The notes under the pieces were generated by a model. That model was not told where the DNA came from. It saw only the letters and a list, made by a program, of their open reading frames with translations, and made no database searches. From Nitrobacter sp. 62-23 (lineage in GTDB: Bacteria > Pseudomonadota > Alphaproteobacteria > Rhizobiales > Xanthobacteraceae), in assembly GCF_001897285.1 (NCBI RefSeq), contig NZ_MKSM01000003.1, forward strand, positions 13,500-69,885: a DNA stretch of 56,386 nt. Direction: 5' to 3'. The translations under genes were made by a program, and so were the position numbers. Below, one piece after another: positions 35,275 through 42,642 of this stretch (position 1 is the first letter of the stretch; every line of letters starts with the position of its first letter).

Positions 35275-35736
35275 ATGAAAAGATTTCATTTGCTTATTCT
35301 TGCGGCTTCCATTGCCGGAGTTTCGTCGCCTGCGTTCTTCGTTTCGGTGATACCTGCACAGGCGAGCCAATGCAGCACAGAACGGCCGGCCCACGCGCGA
35401 TCGTATTGGTCCTATCGTCTCATAGACGGTCGGAAATGCTGGTATGCAGGCAAGCCGATGCTGCCGAAATCAATGTTGCACTGGTCATCGACTCAAACGA
35501 CGCGAGCACACAAAGCGAAACATGATAACGATGTGGATACGTCCGAGGCCCGTCGTCTCAAGGTTCTGATCGATGAGAATGCAAAGCTGAAGAAACGGCT
35601 GGCCGATCTGGATGCCTACCGCAAACTAAACGGCCTTCCAGCGAATTACAGTCTCTTGGATGCGCAGGCTTCGATTCAGGACGACTCTTTCGAAGCGCGT
35701 TGGCGCACGCGATTCCTCGAAGCAATCGAAAAATAG
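35275..35736 (+). CDS. Hypothetical exported protein
   Basis: A 153-residue protein with a signal peptide (MKRFHLLILAASIAGVSSPA). It has a small Cys-containing domain (residues about 32-70, CSTERPA..SYRLIDGRKCWYAGKP, two Cys likely bridged) of a type I associate with Bradyrhizobium exported proteins. A C-terminal coiled-coil-like stretch SEARRLKVLIDENAKLKKRL follows. The latter resembles the leucine-zipper end of IS3-family OrfA, which may be chance. It has a modest ribosome binding site and lies in a somewhat AT-richer region. The function is unknown. Confidence 0.7.
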   Translation: MKRFHLLILAASIAGVSSPAFFVSVIPAQASQCSTERPAHARSYWSYRLIDGRKCWYAGKPMLPKSMLHWSSTQTTRAHKAKHDNDVDTSEARRLKVLIDENAKLKKRLADLDAYRKLNGLPANYSLLDAQASIQDDSFEARWRTRFLEAIEK

Positions 35737-35809
35737 CACCCGTAAGCCGAAGGGAGATTACAAGGACGTAGCCGAGTTCGCTCGGCGCGTGATTTCCCCA
35801 GCGCCTTTT

Positions 35810-35832
35810 CGCTTCTGATGAAATCAGAAGCG
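35810..35832. repeat. Small hairpin, RIME-like fragment
   Basis: CGCTTCTGAT, loop GAA, ATCAGAAGCG: a perfect 10-bp stem, the same palindrome type as that in the repeat ending near 35060. It lies 74 bp after the exported-protein stop. Confidence 0.6.
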
Positions 35833-36021
35833 GGCTCTCGGATTCTTATTTGTGGCAACCAGCCCCGGGAGCCCATTAGGCGACGGCCTTTCGCCCCGGC
35901 CTAATCCTGATCCGCTCCTACCGCCGTGCGACCGGATGACCAACCGTTCGACTTTGCCCCGCAACTTTAACCGGCGCGCAACTTTTTTGCCCAAGGCTTG
36001 CATGAAAGGAGGTCATGGACG

Positions 36022-36255
36022 GTGAACCATACGCGCGATCCCAAACGCGGCAGTCTCAGTCAGTTTTCCGCGATGCGAAAGTCCTCGCTCGGACAAGGGT
36101 CATCGCGGCTCGCGCACTGGCCGCCTCCGTTCCGCAGCACCGTCGCGAAGCCGAAAATCATCCGGCATAAACCGGACGAGAAGCCGCAACGGGCGAAGCC
36201 ACGCGGCTGGCGCCTAACACGGGCGATGTTCTCCGAATTCGAGGAAGAGGGATAG
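36022..36255 (+). CDS. Small hypothetical basic protein
   Basis: A possible 77-residue protein starting GTG at 36022. AGGAGG at 36008-36013 is ideally spaced (8 bases). The sequence is basic and Ser/Pro-rich (KRGSLSQFSAMRKSSLGQGS), has no recognisable domain and ends FSEFEEEG. A second frame from ATG 36015 gives 51 residues but would put the Shine-Dalgarno sequence almost on the start codon. It has no homologue known to me and lies between a hypothetical gene and glmU. Coding status is uncertain. Confidence 0.4.
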   Translation: MNHTRDPKRGSLSQFSAMRKSSLGQGSSRLAHWPPPFRSTVAKPKIIRHKPDEKPQRAKPRGWRLTRAMFSEFEEEG

Positions 36256-36304
36256 CCACCAATACCTGGCTCGTCCCTGCCCGATTTTTCAACCGGTCGG
36301 TCTC

Positions 36305-37663
36305 TCACCCGGTCTTTGGCTTTTTGGCGAGCGCCTTCATCTCGCGAAACCGCTTCGCCCAACCCTCGCGCACGGCCTGTTGCCCGCGCCCGACCGCGAG
36401 CGCGTCATCCGGCACGTTGCGCGTGACCACCGAACCCGATCCCACATAGGCGCCGGCGCCGACCTTCACCGGCGCGACCAGCGACGAATTGGAGCCGATG
36501 AAGGCGCCTTCGCCGATCTCGGTGCGGTACTTGTTGAAGCCGTCATAGTTGCAGGTGATGGTGCCCGCGCCGATGTTGGCGTTCGCGCCGACATGGGCAT
36601 CGCCGACATAAGTCAGGTGGTTGACCTTGGCCCCGGCCTCGAGGGTGGCGGCCTTGGTCTCGACGAAGTTTCCGATCTTCGCGCCCGCGCCGAGCGAGGT
36701 TCCCGGCCGCAGCCGCGCATAGGGACCGACCGACGCGTTGCTGCCGATCGATGCCTGCATGATATGGGAGAACGCGTGGATCACGGCGCCGTCGGCGATG
36801 GTCACGCCCGGCCCGATAACCACGAAAGGCTCGATGGTGACGTCCTTGCCGAACGAGGTGTCGGCGGCCAGAAAAACCGTCTCGGGGGCGGTCATGGTCA
36901 CGCCGGAATCGAGCGCCGCCTTGCGCAGCCGCGCCTGCATGACCTGTTCGGCCTCCGCCAGTTGAGCCTTGGTATTGATGCCGCGCACCTCGTCCTCGCC
37001 GGTTTCGATCACTGTCGCCCTCAGGCCGGAGTCGCGGATGATGCCGACCGCATCGGTGAGATAGTATTCGCCCTTGCTGTTGGCGTTGCCGATTTTGTCG
37101 ATGACCTTCAGAACGGTCTTGCCGTCGAATGCCATGACGCCGGCGTTGCACAGCGTGATGCGGCGTTCATCCGCACTGGCGTCGGCCTGCTCGCGGATCG
37201 CCGTCAGCCGGCCATCCTCCACGATCAGCCGGCCGTAGCCGGTCGGATCGGCGGCATCAAAGCCGAGGACGGCGAGCGCCGCGCCAGCCTGCAACGGCGC
37301 CCGCATCCGGGCGAAGGTGTCGGCCGAGATCAGCGGCGTGTCGCCGAACGCGATCACCAGGTCGTCGGCGCCGCGTGCGATGGCTTCGCGCGCGGCCAGC
37401 ACGGCATGCGCGGTCCCGAGGCGCTCGTGCTGGATGAACGTCATGGCGTCCGGCCGCACGCGTTTTGCTTCGCTCGCAACCGCCTCATGGCCCGGACCCA
37501 CGACGACGGCGAGCGACGTTCCCGGACCGCGCGGCGCTGCAGCCAGCACATGCGCCAGCAGCGTCTTGCCCGCCACCGGATGCAACACTTTCGGCAGCGA
37601 GGAACGCATTCGCGTCCCCTCGCCCGCGGCCAGCACGATGGTCAGACAGTTCCGGCCGGTCAT
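36305..37663 (-). CDS. glmU: Bifunctional N-acetylglucosamine-1-P uridyltransferase / glucosamine-1-P acetyltransferase
   Basis: GlmU makes UDP-GlcNAc for peptidoglycan and LPS. The 452-residue protein has the pyrophosphorylase domain ([20 protein letters not shown] near the start, then DTPLI, IITLCNAG-like [13 protein letters not shown]) and the left-handed beta-helix acetyltransferase domain with hexapeptide repeats ([60 protein letters not shown]). The ATG at 37663 fits the family start; two upstream ATGs are in frame. It is divergent from the SPOR-like gene. Confidence 0.97.
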   Translation of the reverse strand: MTGRNCLTIVLAAGEGTRMRSSLPKVLHPVAGKTLLAHVLAAAPRGPGTSLAVVVGPGHEAVASEAKRVRPDAMTFIQHERLGTAHAVLAAREAIARGADDLVIAFGDTPLISADTFARMRAPLQAGAALAVLGFDAADPTGYGRLIVEDGRLTAIREQADASADERRITLCNAGVMAFDGKTVLKVIDKIGNANSKGEYYLTDAVGIIRDSGLRATVIETGEDEVRGINTKAQLAEAEQVMQARLRKAALDSGVTMTAPETVFLAADTSFGKDVTIEPFVVIGPGVTIADGAVIHAFSHIMQASIGSNASVGPYARLRPGTSLGAGAKIGNFVETKAATLEAGAKVNHLTYVGDAHVGANANIGAGTITCNYDGFNKYRTEIGEGAFIGSNSSLVAPVKVGAGAYVGSGSVVTRNVPDDALAVGRGQQAVREGWAKRFREMKALAKKPKTG

Positions 37664-37818
37664 CCAAGCCCTCATTATTCCCAGGCGCGTCATGCGCCGC
37701 CGCCGTCATAAAGTGTTTTTGCCCGCAGGGGAATCCGCCACCGGTTTCCTGAGACGGGACGGATTTCCTGTTAGCATCTGGCCATGATTCGGAAGTGCGG
37801 GGTCCGGCGTCATCAATT

Positions 37819-39297
37819 ATGGCGAAGAATCAAAAGGATTTGATCGGGAGTTCGCCCGCGGATGGAAGCGGCGGGCGACAAAGAAGCTTTCTGGCCAGTG
37901 AGACCGAATTCGATCGGCGGACTCTCTTGCGGCTCGGATCTTGGGGACTGGGCTCGATCACCGCCGTGATCATCGCGGTTCTGGCGCACCGCGCCGGAGG
38001 CCGGCAAGCACAGGTTTCCGCAGCCGATCTGGCCAGTCAATCGCAGCAGATTCAATCGATCGCGAGGGGCAGCGAAAACGAAGTAAGACGCCTGTCCTCC
38101 GCCATCGACACGTTGAACAATGATCGCGACCGTTTGTTTGCACGCGTCACCGTACTCGAACAGGGACTCGATTCGGTCACTGGGTCCATCAGCCGAAACA
38201 CCGCCGCAACGCCAAGCCTCTCCGCGCTGCAGGCGATCCCCCCTGGCCCACCATGGACGCCCGACGAGCCAAACCCCGATGCCTCGAGGGCAACCGCGTC
38301 GGTCACGAACGCGCACCCGCCTCCGGCGCTCGCACCCGTTGCTACCGCCGCTCAGGCCGAAACAGTCGAACCGCCGGCCGCAAAGACACCGGCTGTAAAG
38401 ATATCGGCCGTAAAGACGCCGGCCGCGATGCCGCCACCTGCCAGCCCATCGCCCGTGGAATCCTCACCCGCAAACCCGCCGTCCACGATCTCTCCCTCGG
38501 CAAATCCGGCGGCCGCGGCGAAGCCCCCGGCAATGGCCGCGCCGGCGATGCCGGTGACATCACGGGCCGCATCGAAACCTGCGGCGATCGCGCACGATCC
38601 TTCCGCAACAGGACCCGGCAAGCCGGATGAAACAGCGGCCACGACGCCCGCAAAGCCTGGGCCGCAGAAAGACGGCGAGCCTCATAAAAGCGGCGATACC
38701 AAGAACGACGCCAAGAGCAAGGGGCCGCCGATCGTCATATCCGGTCCCGCAACCGCCGTACCACCCTTACCTCCCGCCCCGATTCCAGCGGCGCATACCG
38801 ATTTCGGCATCGACCTCGGCAGCGCCAATTCGATCAAGGGTTTGCGGTTATTATGGCGAAGTATCCTGAAATCGGAGGCGAAAGAGCTGACTTCGCTGCG
38901 TCCGATCATCGCGCTGAAGGAACGTAGCAACGGCGCGCGGGGCATGCAGTTGCGGCTTGTGGCCGGACCGCTGTCCGACGCAGCGGAGGCGGCGAAGATC
39001 TGCGCCGTCCTGTCTGAGAACGGCCGAACGTGCGAAACTGCCATATTCAATGGCCAGCGCCTCGACATGGAAGAAGGCAAGGAGAACACAGCCGTCTCCG
39101 CGATAAAAAAGCCGGCGACATGGGCGCATGCGCCATCGCGACATCGGCACAACCGAAGAGCGGCGCACACCGAAGAACCATTGTCCCAGCCTCCGCCGAC
39201 GCCGCAAGCGGCCCCGGCGCCACCGCCACCGCCACCGCCACCGCCGCCGTCCCAGGAATCACAGCCGTCGCCACTCAATTCTTTCTTTTCACGCTGA
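37819..39297 (+). CDS. Pro/Ala-rich membrane protein with SPOR-like C-terminal domain
   Basis: A 492-residue single-pass protein. The cytoplasmic head is about 45 residues, the membrane segment (LGLGSITAVIIAVLAH-type) is near residues 48-64, and a coiled coil follows (about 75-125, NEVRRLSSAIDTLNNDRDRL). A very long Pro/Ala/Lys-rich spacer (about 140-330) leads to a domain at about 335-425 with DLGSANSIKGLRLLWRSIL and RLVAGPLSDAAEAAKICAVL, similar to a SPOR fold. The tail is Pro/Gln-rich. A role at the septum or cell envelope is plausible. It is divergent from glmU. Confidence 0.75.
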   Translation: MAKNQKDLIGSSPADGSGGRQRSFLASETEFDRRTLLRLGSWGLGSITAVIIAVLAHRAGGRQAQVSAADLASQSQQIQSIARGSENEVRRLSSAIDTLNNDRDRLFARVTVLEQGLDSVTGSISRNTAATPSLSALQAIPPGPPWTPDEPNPDASRATASVTNAHPPPALAPVATAAQAETVEPPAAKTPAVKISAVKTPAAMPPPASPSPVESSPANPPSTISPSANPAAAAKPPAMAAPAMPVTSRAASKPAAIAHDPSATGPGKPDETAATTPAKPGPQKDGEPHKSGDTKNDAKSKGPPIVISGPATAVPPLPPAPIPAAHTDFGIDLGSANSIKGLRLLWRSILKSEAKELTSLRPIIALKERSNGARGMQLRLVAGPLSDAAEAAKICAVLSENGRTCETAIFNGQRLDMEEGKENTAVSAIKKPATWAHAPSRHRHNRRAAHTEEPLSQPPPTPQAAPAPPPPPPPPPPSQESQPSPLNSFFSR

Positions 39298-39663
39298 ATA
39301 CGCGACCGCGCGCGTTCGGCTAGAGCAACCGGTTTTCGAAAAAAATCATGTTCAAGCAAAAAGATAAGCGACGAGTCTGATGCATCGCAGTTGCACCGGA
39401 CACTCGTGTGAAGCCCAAATTCAAAACTCCATTAGAGCGGTTTCGAGCAAAGTGGAATCCGGTTCGCGTGAAGAAAACGCGTCAGATCAAGAACCGAGAG
39501 TCTTTCACCGTTTCCGTGAAATGGTGAAAAGCTCTAGAAACCTGATAGTTGCTGGCGATCCTTCGATTCCAATATTTGCAGGAACTTCTGCCGCAATGGG
39601 CAAATGTTGAAATCCGACCACCAGCGGATTGCCGGGCCGATCGTTCCGGATCATATTGGCCTC
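39298..39663. repeat. Intergenic mosaic of dispersed repeats
   Basis: 366 bp composed of an inverted classic piece (39320-39365, CAACCGGTTTTCGAAAAAAA), a RIME-like unit (39433-39536, bounded by TAGAGC and GCTCTA with a TTTCACC..GGTGAAA hairpin) and a 20-bp half-element (39534-39553) that is the reverse complement of the linker in the array at 48.2-48.5 kb. Confidence 0.75.
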
Positions 39664-40044
39664 ATGAAAAAAGATCCGTTCCGGCTGACACCTTACCAGG
39701 TGCAATGGCTGCTGATCATCGGGTTCCTGAGCGTCGGTTACGCGCTCTATCTGCGCTACCTCGCGGTCGAACTGTCCACGGTTTCGCTGGCATGCGACGG
39801 CGGCCTGCAAACCATGCTGTGCCGGAGCCGCAGCGTCGCGACCTACCTGTTTCGCAACCACGTCTTCGGCATCGCCGCGCTGGTCATTGCCGTGCTGCAC
39901 GTGATCCGACCGTCGATCGTGCTGTTGACTGCGGGGCTCGCCGCCGCCGGGTTCGGAATCGTTCTCTACAATGTCGGCCTGTCCGGTCTCGCGATCGGCC
40001 TGCTTATCCTGGGATTTGCGCGGCCCGCGCCCGCCACAGCGTGA
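39664..40044 (+). CDS. Small integral membrane protein of unknown function
   Basis: A 126-residue protein with about four membrane segments: WLLIIGFLSVGYALYLRYLA, YLFRNHVFGIAALVIAVLHV, IVLLTAGLAAAGFGIVLYNV and LSGLAIGLLILGFA. One Cys pair (ACDGGLQTMLC) is at the end of the first segment. The start ATG 39664 follows a weak Shine-Dalgarno sequence. It overlaps the convergent GH17 gene by 41 bp at its 3-prime end. No family name is known to me; similar short genes may occur in Bradyrhizobiaceae. Confidence 0.7.
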   Translation: MKKDPFRLTPYQVQWLLIIGFLSVGYALYLRYLAVELSTVSLACDGGLQTMLCRSRSVATYLFRNHVFGIAALVIAVLHVIRPSIVLLTAGLAAAGFGIVLYNVGLSGLAIGLLILGFARPAPATA

Positions 40045-41629
40045 TGCCGAGCATGGCGTAAACCACGCAGGTCCACAGCGATTGCCAGTTTTTCGGGCCT
40101 TCGTTGAACCCGATATAGATGGCTGAGATCACCAGCAGTCCGGCGAAAACCTGTTCCGCGATCGGACGGCTACCGGTAAGCGGGCGATTGAGCCAGGCCA
40201 GCGCCCAGTATGGCGCCACCGCCATCGTCAGCGCGGCGAATGGAAAGTCGCGATAGCGGGGGTCGAAGACGAAGCCGAGCGCCGTCTCGGCCGCGATCAG
40301 GGTCGTCACCAACAGCGTGATTCCCAGCATGACCGATAGCGCCGAGCCGGTACGGCCGGGGCGCGGCCCCATTAATTCGACGAATGTCGGCAGCGCGCGT
40401 CCGGACATCAGCGCGTTTGCGCCCAGCAGCGGCGAGAGGATTCCGGCCGCCAGCAGCAAGCCCCAGCGCAGGGAGTTGCCGAAACCATAGCTTTCGTAAC
40501 ACAGCTTGTCCGCGGCCACCCCGAGCAGGATTCCCGCGGAAGTCGCCGACACCGCAACCGCAATCCAGGACGTCCACCGCGGTTTCCAGGGCTTCCGCCG
40601 CAACGTCAGCATGGCGACCATGAAAACAAGAACGCATAAGCCCATCCCCGCGCCCATCTGGATTTTCCAGAGCGGATAATTGCTGACGGGCTCGCCGGGT
40701 GGATATTTCAGCTTCCGCCCAACCGCGTCGATCAAACCCCAGTTGCCGCCAACCGTCCCCTCGAGCTCACGCTTCCAGGGCTGGTCGTAGGCCTCGATCA
40801 GGTTGACGCGAAATTTCTCGCGCTTGGCCATGGCGAGAATTTCGGACACTACGCGCGCCTGGTTGGCGCGCGACGGCAACGCGCCCTCCCGCATCCGGCC
40901 CGCGCTTGGCCACCCGGTCTCGCCGATCAGGATTTCCTTGGCAGGGAACGCCACAGCGACCTGCTTGCGGATGGCGTCGACATGCGCGGCCGCGTTGCGC
41001 GCGCGGATCGGAAAGTCCTCCCAATACGGCAGGATATGGATGGTGACGAAATCGACCGCGTCATAGACCTCGCGGTTGCGCAGCCAGTATTCCCAGACGT
41101 CCGCGTAGGTCACCGGCACGCTCACCTGCGACTTCACCATGCGAATGTTGGCGGCGAGATCGGCGGCGGTCATTTCCCCACGCAGCAGGACCTCGTTGCC
41201 GACAACGAGCGCGATGATGGTGTCGGGATTTTCCTTCGCCAGCCCGACCGCGACGTTGATCTGGGCGAGGTTCTTCAGGCGGTCGTTGCCGAGCCAGATG
41301 CCCTGGATCACCTTGAGACCGACCTTTGCCGCCAGGGCCGGCAGCCGATCGAGGCCGTTCTCGATCGAATAGGTCCTGACGCATTTCGAGATCGTGGCCA
41401 GTTGGGCAAGGTCCTCGGCGATCTGCTCAGGTGGAATTTCGGTGGTTGCGACCAGCGGGGTCTGTTCGCCCCGGAAAGGAGCGTAAGACACGCATTCCAG
41501 TTTCGCGGCCGGATCGATCGGCGCGCGCGCAAGCCGGATCGGCGCGCCGAGCCACCACCATACCGCCGCAATCAGGCTGAGCGAAATGACGAGAAGCGCC
41601 AGTGGCGTACGAAACGAAATCGGCCCCAT
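40004..41629 (-). CDS. ndvC: GH17 family beta-glucan synthase-like membrane protein (NdvC-like)
   Basis: A 541-residue protein. An N-terminal membrane segment precedes a GH17-type domain (about 45-320): CVSYAPFRGEQTP, acid-base-like VVGNEVLLRGE and nucleophile-like IGETGWPSAG. About seven membrane segments follow (about 335-540). In Bradyrhizobium japonicum, NdvC is a GH17-like protein needed for the beta-(1,6) linkages of cyclic beta-(1,3),(1,6)-glucan. The assignment rests on this domain pattern and on the adjacent ndvD-like and ndvB-like genes, which are divergent from it. It is likely a transglycosylating enzyme rather than a plain glucanase. Confidence 0.82.
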   Translation of the reverse strand: MGPISFRTPLALLVISLSLIAAVWWWLGAPIRLARAPIDPAAKLECVSYAPFRGEQTPLVATTEIPPEQIAEDLAQLATISKCVRTYSIENGLDRLPALAAKVGLKVIQGIWLGNDRLKNLAQINVAVGLAKENPDTIIALVVGNEVLLRGEMTAADLAANIRMVKSQVSVPVTYADVWEYWLRNREVYDAVDFVTIHILPYWEDFPIRARNAAAHVDAIRKQVAVAFPAKEILIGETGWPSAGRMREGALPSRANQARVVSEILAMAKREKFRVNLIEAYDQPWKRELEGTVGGNWGLIDAVGRKLKYPPGEPVSNYPLWKIQMGAGMGLCVLVFMVAMLTLRRKPWKPRWTSWIAVAVSATSAGILLGVAADKLCYESYGFGNSLRWGLLLAAGILSPLLGANALMSGRALPTFVELMGPRPGRTGSALSVMLGITLLVTTLIAAETALGFVFDPRYRDFPFAALTMAVAPYWALAWLNRPLTGSRPIAEQVFAGLLVISAIYIGFNEGPKNWQSLWTCVVYAMLGITLWRARAAQIPG

Positions 41630-41889
41630 CCTCCGCGAGACGAGTCGTCGATTAGCCGGTCAAGACGCGTCTGCCAAGAGCGGCGGCCGGACAGCCACAA
41701 CCTTATCAGGCTACGGCTTCACCACGGTCAATTAAACCAGCCGGCTTGCTGGACAAAATCCAGAATTTCCGCCATGGAAACCGGTGATACCTCCGCCGTA
41801 TTGGGGACCAATTTAAGCGGCATCTGACACCTGGATACAAGGTGGCGGTTGCCGCCATGCGGTCGCGGCAGCGAGAGTCGGGGGACTTC

Positions 41890-42462
41890 ATGCGTCGAGT
41901 GCTGTTCAGATTCCACAACGCGTTCCTGCGCGGCCTTGCCGTTCCTGGCTTCGCTCTGCTGTTCAGCATCGGCGGCGCGATCGCTCAAAGCGGCGATCTG
42001 CGCGCGCAGGATCAGAACAAGCCGCCTGCGGCCAACTCGACCAATGCGGCTGATACCGCCAAGGACAGCCAGCGCAAAACCGACGAATTTGCCGAAGCCG
42101 CGCGCGTCATCAATGGACCGGCGGGAAACCCGGAATGCGTCTGGCTCGGCCGTCGCGTGGTCGTTCTGATGTGGCGCGACGATCTGGACACGGCCTTTCG
42201 CCATCTCGACCTCTATGACCGCTTCGGCTGCCCCGGCGGCCACGTTCAGGCGGCATTCCGCTGCCTGGTCCGGTTCGGACCGATCGACCCCAAGGCGCCC
42301 GATGCGCTGAGCGGCCGCGTTCATGCCTGCTGGATCAATCCGGACGCGCAGCCGGCCGAGCCCGCCGCCGCAGCACCCGCGCCGGCCGCAGGCACAGCAC
42401 CGGCCCCCGCGTCTCCGCCGCCGGCACAGCCGGCGCCCGCCCCCGCCCCGCCGAAAAAATAG
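41890..42462 (+). CDS. ndvD: Small exported protein of the cyclic glucan locus (NdvD-like)
   Basis: A 190-residue protein with a signal peptide (MRRVLFRFHNAFLRGLAVPG, ending near GGAIAQ). A domain with Cys residues follows (RVINGPAGNPECVWLGRRVV, DLYDRFGCPGGHVQAAFRCL, HACWINPD), then a Pro/Ala tail. GGGGAC at 41881-41886 precedes the chosen ATG. Its place between the divergent GH17 gene and the ndvB-like gene suggests the third gene of cyclic beta-glucan synthesis, ndvD. I did not compare it to the real sequence, so the symbol is tentative. Confidence 0.65.
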   Translation: MRRVLFRFHNAFLRGLAVPGFALLFSIGGAIAQSGDLRAQDQNKPPAANSTNAADTAKDSQRKTDEFAEAARVINGPAGNPECVWLGRRVVVLMWRDDLDTAFRHLDLYDRFGCPGGHVQAAFRCLVRFGPIDPKAPDALSGRVHACWINPDAQPAEPAAAAPAPAAGTAPAPASPPPAQPAPAPAPPKK

Positions 42463-42642
42463 CTGTCGGGGCTGCGAAGGAACGATATCCGAATTTCGAG
42501 GTTAAGGCGGTTGACCGCCCTCAAAACGCCACGGCGTCATACGAGTTGTTAAATCGCTTGGCGGAATTATCTTTGCCGATAGGTCGGGCCTAGGGGACGG
42601 GTCCGCGGTCCTGTTTTGCTCGCTCCTTATGGTTTAGTCGCG

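Noticed and set aside
36380-37711. 443-codon open frame opposite glmU
   Set aside because: Antisense to a textbook GlmU, Arg/Asp/His-rich translation without a family.
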